Part shown: positions 61,216-64,000 of the stretch, one piece after another
Numbering within the stretch: the first letter of the stretch is position 1
Layout: every line of letters starts with the position of its first letter
DNA from: an uncultured Clostridia bacterium
GTDB lineage: Bacteria; Bacillota; Clostridia; Lachnospirales; Anaerotignaceae
Direction of reading: 5' to 3'
Assembly (NCBI GenBank): GCA_910587735.1
Contig: CAJUNT010000003.1
Span: forward strand, 62,001-126,000
Length of the DNA: 64,000 bases
Notes under the pieces: generated by a model
The model's database searches: none
The model's input: only the letters and a program-made list of their open reading frames with translations
What the model was told of the DNA's origin: nothing
Made by a program: the position numbers and the translations under genes

Positions 61216-61755
61216 ATGAAACTAAATAAAACAGAAATAGGACAAGAAATTGTTAGTTGGGTAAAAACAATAATATTAGCATTGCTTTTAGCCGCAGGAA
61301 TCAATACATTTATTATTGTGAATGCGGAAGTTCCTTCTGGTTCTATGGAAAACACGATTATGACAAATGACCGTATTGTAGCATTTCGTTTATCTTATAT
61401 TTTTACAGAACCAGATAGAGGAGATGTAGTAGTATTTCATTTTCCCGACGACCCTACGGGCAAAACATTATATGTAAAAAGAGTAATTGGTTTACCTGGA
61501 GAAAAGTTGGAAATTAAAAAAGGACGAGTATATATCAATGATAGCCGACAGCCTCTACCAGAAAATTATTTAAAAGATAAACCTATGGGAGATTTTGGTC
61601 CATATGAAATACCAGAAGGTTGCTATTTTATGATGGGCGATAATAGAAATGATTCAGAGGATGCTAGATTTTGGAAAAATACTTATGTAGAAAAGGACAA
61701 GATGTTAGGAAAAGTAATATTCCGCTATTATAAAGGTTTTAAATTGATAGAATAA
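61216..61755 (+). CDS. lepB: Signal peptidase I
   Basis: This membrane protease cleaves Sec/Tat signal peptides. The 179-residue S26 protein has one N-terminal membrane helix (about 15-36), the Ser nucleophile in VPSGSME (Ser43), the Lys base in TLYVKRVIGLPGE (Lys88) and the box E motif GDNRNDSEDARFW. Length is typical of Gram-positive SipS-type enzymes. The ribosome binding site is GAGGAGAG. Confidence 0.93.
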   Translation: MKLNKTEIGQEIVSWVKTIILALLLAAGINTFIIVNAEVPSGSMENTIMTNDRIVAFRLSYIFTEPDRGDVVVFHFPDDPTGKTLYVKRVIGLPGEKLEIKKGRVYINDSRQPLPENYLKDKPMGDFGPYEIPEGCYFMMGDNRNDSEDARFWKNTYVEKDKMLGKVIFRYYKGFKLIE

Positions 61756-61850
61756 AATGACTTTCTTTTTTATGGTATATGATATATAATAAAAACAAAC
61801 AATAAATTTGTAATATAAGTATAAATACAATATTTAAGGAGGAAATAAAA

Positions 61851-62054
61851 ATGGCAGAAGTAACAAAAGATACATTAATTGGAGAAGCATTGATGATAGA
61901 CAGAGGAATTGCGGAAATATTAATGCAGAATGGTATGCACTGTGTAGGATGCCCTTCTTCTGCAGGAGAATCATTAGCAGAAGCAAGTATGGTGCATGGT
62001 ATGAATGCAGATAAATTGATTTCAGATATTAATGCTTATTTAAAAGATAAATAA
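61851..62054 (+). CDS. DUF1858 domain protein
   Basis: This 67-residue protein matches the DUF1858/TIGR03980 family: an N-terminal TKDTLIGEALMIDRGIAEIL, then the CxxC-type motif HCVGCPSSAGESLAEAS. Such small proteins are common in anaerobes and probably handle sulfur, disulfide or redox chemistry. The role is not established. The ribosome binding site AAGGAGG is strong; a terminator follows. Confidence 0.85.
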   Translation: MAEVTKDTLIGEALMIDRGIAEILMQNGMHCVGCPSSAGESLAEASMVHGMNADKLISDINAYLKDK

Positions 62055-62068
62055 TCAAAATAAAAAAT

Positions 62069-62106
62069 AAAAGGGGCATAGCAATAATATGTTATGTCCC
62101 TTTTAT
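62069..62106 (+). terminator. Terminator of the DUF1858 gene
   Basis: AAAAGGGGCATA pairs with TATGTCCCTTTT (one G-U), followed by ATTG. Confidence 0.75.
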
Positions 62107-62138
62107 TGTATATTTGTATATAAGGGGGTATTCCAAAT

Positions 62139-63521
62139 ATGGAATTAAAAAAGCAATATGATGTAGCAATTATTGGTGGTGGTATTGGTGGCATTATGAC
62201 AGCATATAGATTGACTGAAAAAAAGCCAGAATTAAATGTAGTAATATTAGAAAAAGGGCATGATATTGAAAAAAGAATATGTCCTATTGTAGCAAAAAAA
62301 ACAGACAAATGTATTAAATGCAAATCTTGTGCAATTATGGAAGGTATGGCAGGCGCAGGCGCTTTTTCTGATGGAAAATATGTAATATCAACAGAATATG
62401 GTGGATGGCTTACAGAATTTTTAGAGCCTTCTGTGGTAATTGATTATATTGAACAAGCTGATAAAATGCTTGTACAGTTTGGTGCAACAACGGAACGCTT
62501 TCAGCCTGATAACGAATTGAAAAAAATTTGTTTACAACATGATTTGCATATGAGTCAAGCACAGCTAAAGCATTTAGGAACAGACAGCAATTTTGATACA
62601 ATGAGAAAAATGATAGAGGCATTAAAACAAAAATGTGATATTGCGACAGATACATTTGCTTGTAAAATTGACAAAAATACAAAACAAATTACAACAGTTA
62701 ATAAAGGTAAAGAAATGGTTATAAAAGCAGATGTGATTGTATTTGCAGTGGGAAGAGCTGGTAGCCGATTTTTTTCAAATTGGTGTACAGAAAATGATAT
62801 ACCGTTAAAAAATAATCAAGTGGATATTGGTGTAAGAGTAGAATTGCCTTCTATGGTATGGGAACATTTTTCTAAAAAAATATATGAGCCTAAAATTTGG
62901 TATAGAAGTAAAAGATATGGTGATACTACAAGAATGTTTTGCTTTAATGAAAGAGGTAGTGTTGTAACAGAAAATACAGATGGTGTGTTAACTGTAAATG
63001 GACATTCTTACAGAGATTTAGAAAGAAAGACAGAAAATTCTAATTTTGCATTACTTTCTACAATACGATTTACAGAGCCTTTTAAAAATCCTATTGAATA
63101 TGCAAGATATGTAGCAAGTCTTGCCAATTTGATTAGTGGTGGTAGCGTATTAGTGCAAAGGTTAGGGGACTTGGAAAGAGGAAGACGTTCTGATGCAAAA
63201 AGAATTGCACAGTCTACCACACGCCCTACAATGAATGCTGTAGCAGGTGATTTAAGCCTTTGTATACCAAAAAGGCAGTTGGATAATATTATTGAAACAC
63301 TTCACGCTTTGGACGCTATTGCGCCAGGTACAGCAAATTTTGATACATTACTTTATGGTATTGAGTGTAAATATTATTCTGCAAGACCGAATACAAATGA
63401 TTTTGAATTAGAAGGCTGTAAAGATATTTATGCTGTGGGAGATGGTGCAGGATTTACTCGCTCATTGTCACAGGCAGCCGCAAATGGATTGTATGTAGCA
63501 GATAAATTATTAAAAAAATAA
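62139..63521 (+). CDS. FAD-dependent oxidoreductase, COG2509-type
   Basis: This 460-residue flavoprotein has an N-terminal FAD-binding Rossmann motif (VAIIGGGIGGIMTAYRL), then CPIVAKKTDKCIKCKSCAIM, a Cys cluster followed by GAGAFSDGKYVIS. The C-terminal FAD-contact is DIYAVGDGAGFTRSLSQAAANGLYVAD. This arrangement matches the uncharacterised COG2509 dehydrogenases of anaerobes; substrate unknown. The ribosome binding site is AAGGGGGT. Confidence 0.85.
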   Translation: MELKKQYDVAIIGGGIGGIMTAYRLTEKKPELNVVILEKGHDIEKRICPIVAKKTDKCIKCKSCAIMEGMAGAGAFSDGKYVISTEYGGWLTEFLEPSVVIDYIEQADKMLVQFGATTERFQPDNELKKICLQHDLHMSQAQLKHLGTDSNFDTMRKMIEALKQKCDIATDTFACKIDKNTKQITTVNKGKEMVIKADVIVFAVGRAGSRFFSNWCTENDIPLKNNQVDIGVRVELPSMVWEHFSKKIYEPKIWYRSKRYGDTTRMFCFNERGSVVTENTDGVLTVNGHSYRDLERKTENSNFALLSTIRFTEPFKNPIEYARYVASLANLISGGSVLVQRLGDLERGRRSDAKRIAQSTTRPTMNAVAGDLSLCIPKRQLDNIIETLHALDAIAPGTANFDTLLYGIECKYYSARPNTNDFELEGCKDIYAVGDGAGFTRSLSQAAANGLYVADKLLKK

Positions 63522-63529
63522 TAAAATAT

Positions 63530-63575
63530 AAAAAGACCTCATTATTTTTTTGAAAATAATAAGGTCTTTTTTTGT
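63530..63575. terminator. Bidirectional terminator after the FAD oxidoreductase gene
   Basis: AAAAAGACCT / AGGTCTTTTT with inner ATTATTTT/AAAATAAT pairs and T tracts on both strands. It lies between convergent genes. Confidence 0.85.
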
Positions 63576-63580
63576 ATTAA

Positions 63581-64000
63581 CTATAAAATAGATTTTCCTA
63601 AATCTTCTGCTTGTTGAAGTTGTTCAGGCTTGTTTAATATATCACCTACATTCATATTTCCACCAGCATAAACAATACCTATATTTTTCCAGTTTAAGTG
63701 ATTTAATAATGCTTCATAATATGCCTTTACTGGAGCGAAATTACTTTCTGTAGTCCCTTCAGCGGGCATAAGTAATATACAATCTTTTTTAGGATTTACA
63801 TAATTAGGGTCAATTTCTGCTACTGCAAATAAACGGTCAAAAGCACATTTTAATTGTCCTGTAACACTCCAATAGTACATAGGTGAAGCAATTACAATAA
63901 CATCTACTTGCTGATATATTTTATAAATTTGCAACATATCATCTTTTTGCACACAAGGACTTTCTAAATTTTTTCCTCCTTTGCAACAGCCTAAACAAGC
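63581..64000 (-). CDS. Flavodoxin-fold NADPH-dependent FMN reductase / iron-sulfur flavoprotein, 5' end outside window
   Basis: The C-terminal 139 residues of a flavodoxin-like reductase. The in-frame reading continues to the window edge, so the start is not visible. Its first residues here hold a Cys-rich segment (CLGCCKGGKNLESPC then VQKDDM) typical of iron-sulfur flavoproteins, followed by DVIVIASPMYYWSVTGQLKC, the FMN-binding loop of the family. A GTG at 63952 is not a real start. The protein would reduce FMN-linked substrates or O2 species. Confidence 0.85.
   Translation of the reverse strand, partial: ACLGCCKGGKNLESPCVQKDDMLQIYKIYQQVDVIVIASPMYYWSVTGQLKCAFDRLFAVAEIDPNYVNPKKDCILLMPAEGTTESNFAPVKAYYEALLNHLNWKNIGIVYAGGNMNVGDILNKPEQLQQAEDLGKSIL

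Noticed and set aside
1..64000. CRISPR array, prophage or complete insertion sequence
   Set aside because: No regular repeat-spacer pattern, no transposase, integrase or phage structural gene was seen. Some hairpin-rich blocks may be remnants of mobile repeats.

Overview
The window is a strongly AT-rich chromosomal segment from a spore-forming, anaerobic, low-GC Firmicute, most likely a Clostridia/Lachnospiraceae-type organism. The evidence is a gerKA-gerKB-gerKC germinant receptor operon, spoIIR, a SleB-type cortex hydrolase and a CotS-like spore-coat protein. An energy-conserving Rnf complex, the redox regulator Rex, Firmicute-type ribosome binding sites and an alaS T-box leader fit the same picture. 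I see no prophage, no complete insertion sequence, no CRISPR array and no rRNA. Genus cannot be decided from sequence alone.

Layout. 1-5.9 kb: a 1220-residue secreted surface protein, a smaller secreted protein with the same type of copper-amine-oxidase-N-like domain, and a TolC-like coiled-coil exported protein. 6-11.2 kb: the sporulation/germination block gerKA-KB-KC, spoIIR, sleB. 11.2-22.7 kb (minus strand): DUF1294, mgsA, rodA, minE, minD, minC, PBP2 (mrdA), mreD, mreC, mreB and maf, the conserved cell-shape and division-site cluster of Clostridia. 22.8-27.9 kb (minus): rnfCDGEAB. 28.7-33.2 kb: a MocR-type regulator and T-box-controlled alaS.

33.5-42.5 kb is more accessory. It holds two small secreted or anchored proteins of unknown function (one with an apparent frameshift at its start), rex, an ABC-F ATPase, a split LysO exporter, a DUF1349 protein, tRNA-Leu(CAG), a hairpin-rich repeat, an unknown 138-aa protein, a structured intergenic region that may encode an RNA, and a TerD/AIM24 pair. 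42.6-48.8 kb is a sugar block: malQ, an EEP-family hydrolase, a glucose/maltose-type PTS IIA-IIC-IIB permease and a divergent LacI regulator. The spacer between the last two carries repeated TATGCAATA boxes.

48.9-52.7 kb holds two hemerythrin genes. One is a hemerythrin/CheX-like/repeat/receiver fusion that lies inverted relative to a second, headless copy of its receiver domain. The two receiver copies form a long inverted repeat that could exchange the receiver by DNA inversion; I consider this the most interesting locus. 52.8-64 kb: cca, a CotS-like pseudokinase, argG and argH, an FAH-family hydrolase, wecB fused in frame to a helical protein that keeps its own internal ribosome binding site, lepB, a DUF1858 protein, a COG2509-type FAD oxidoreductase, and an iron-sulfur flavoprotein cut by the window end.
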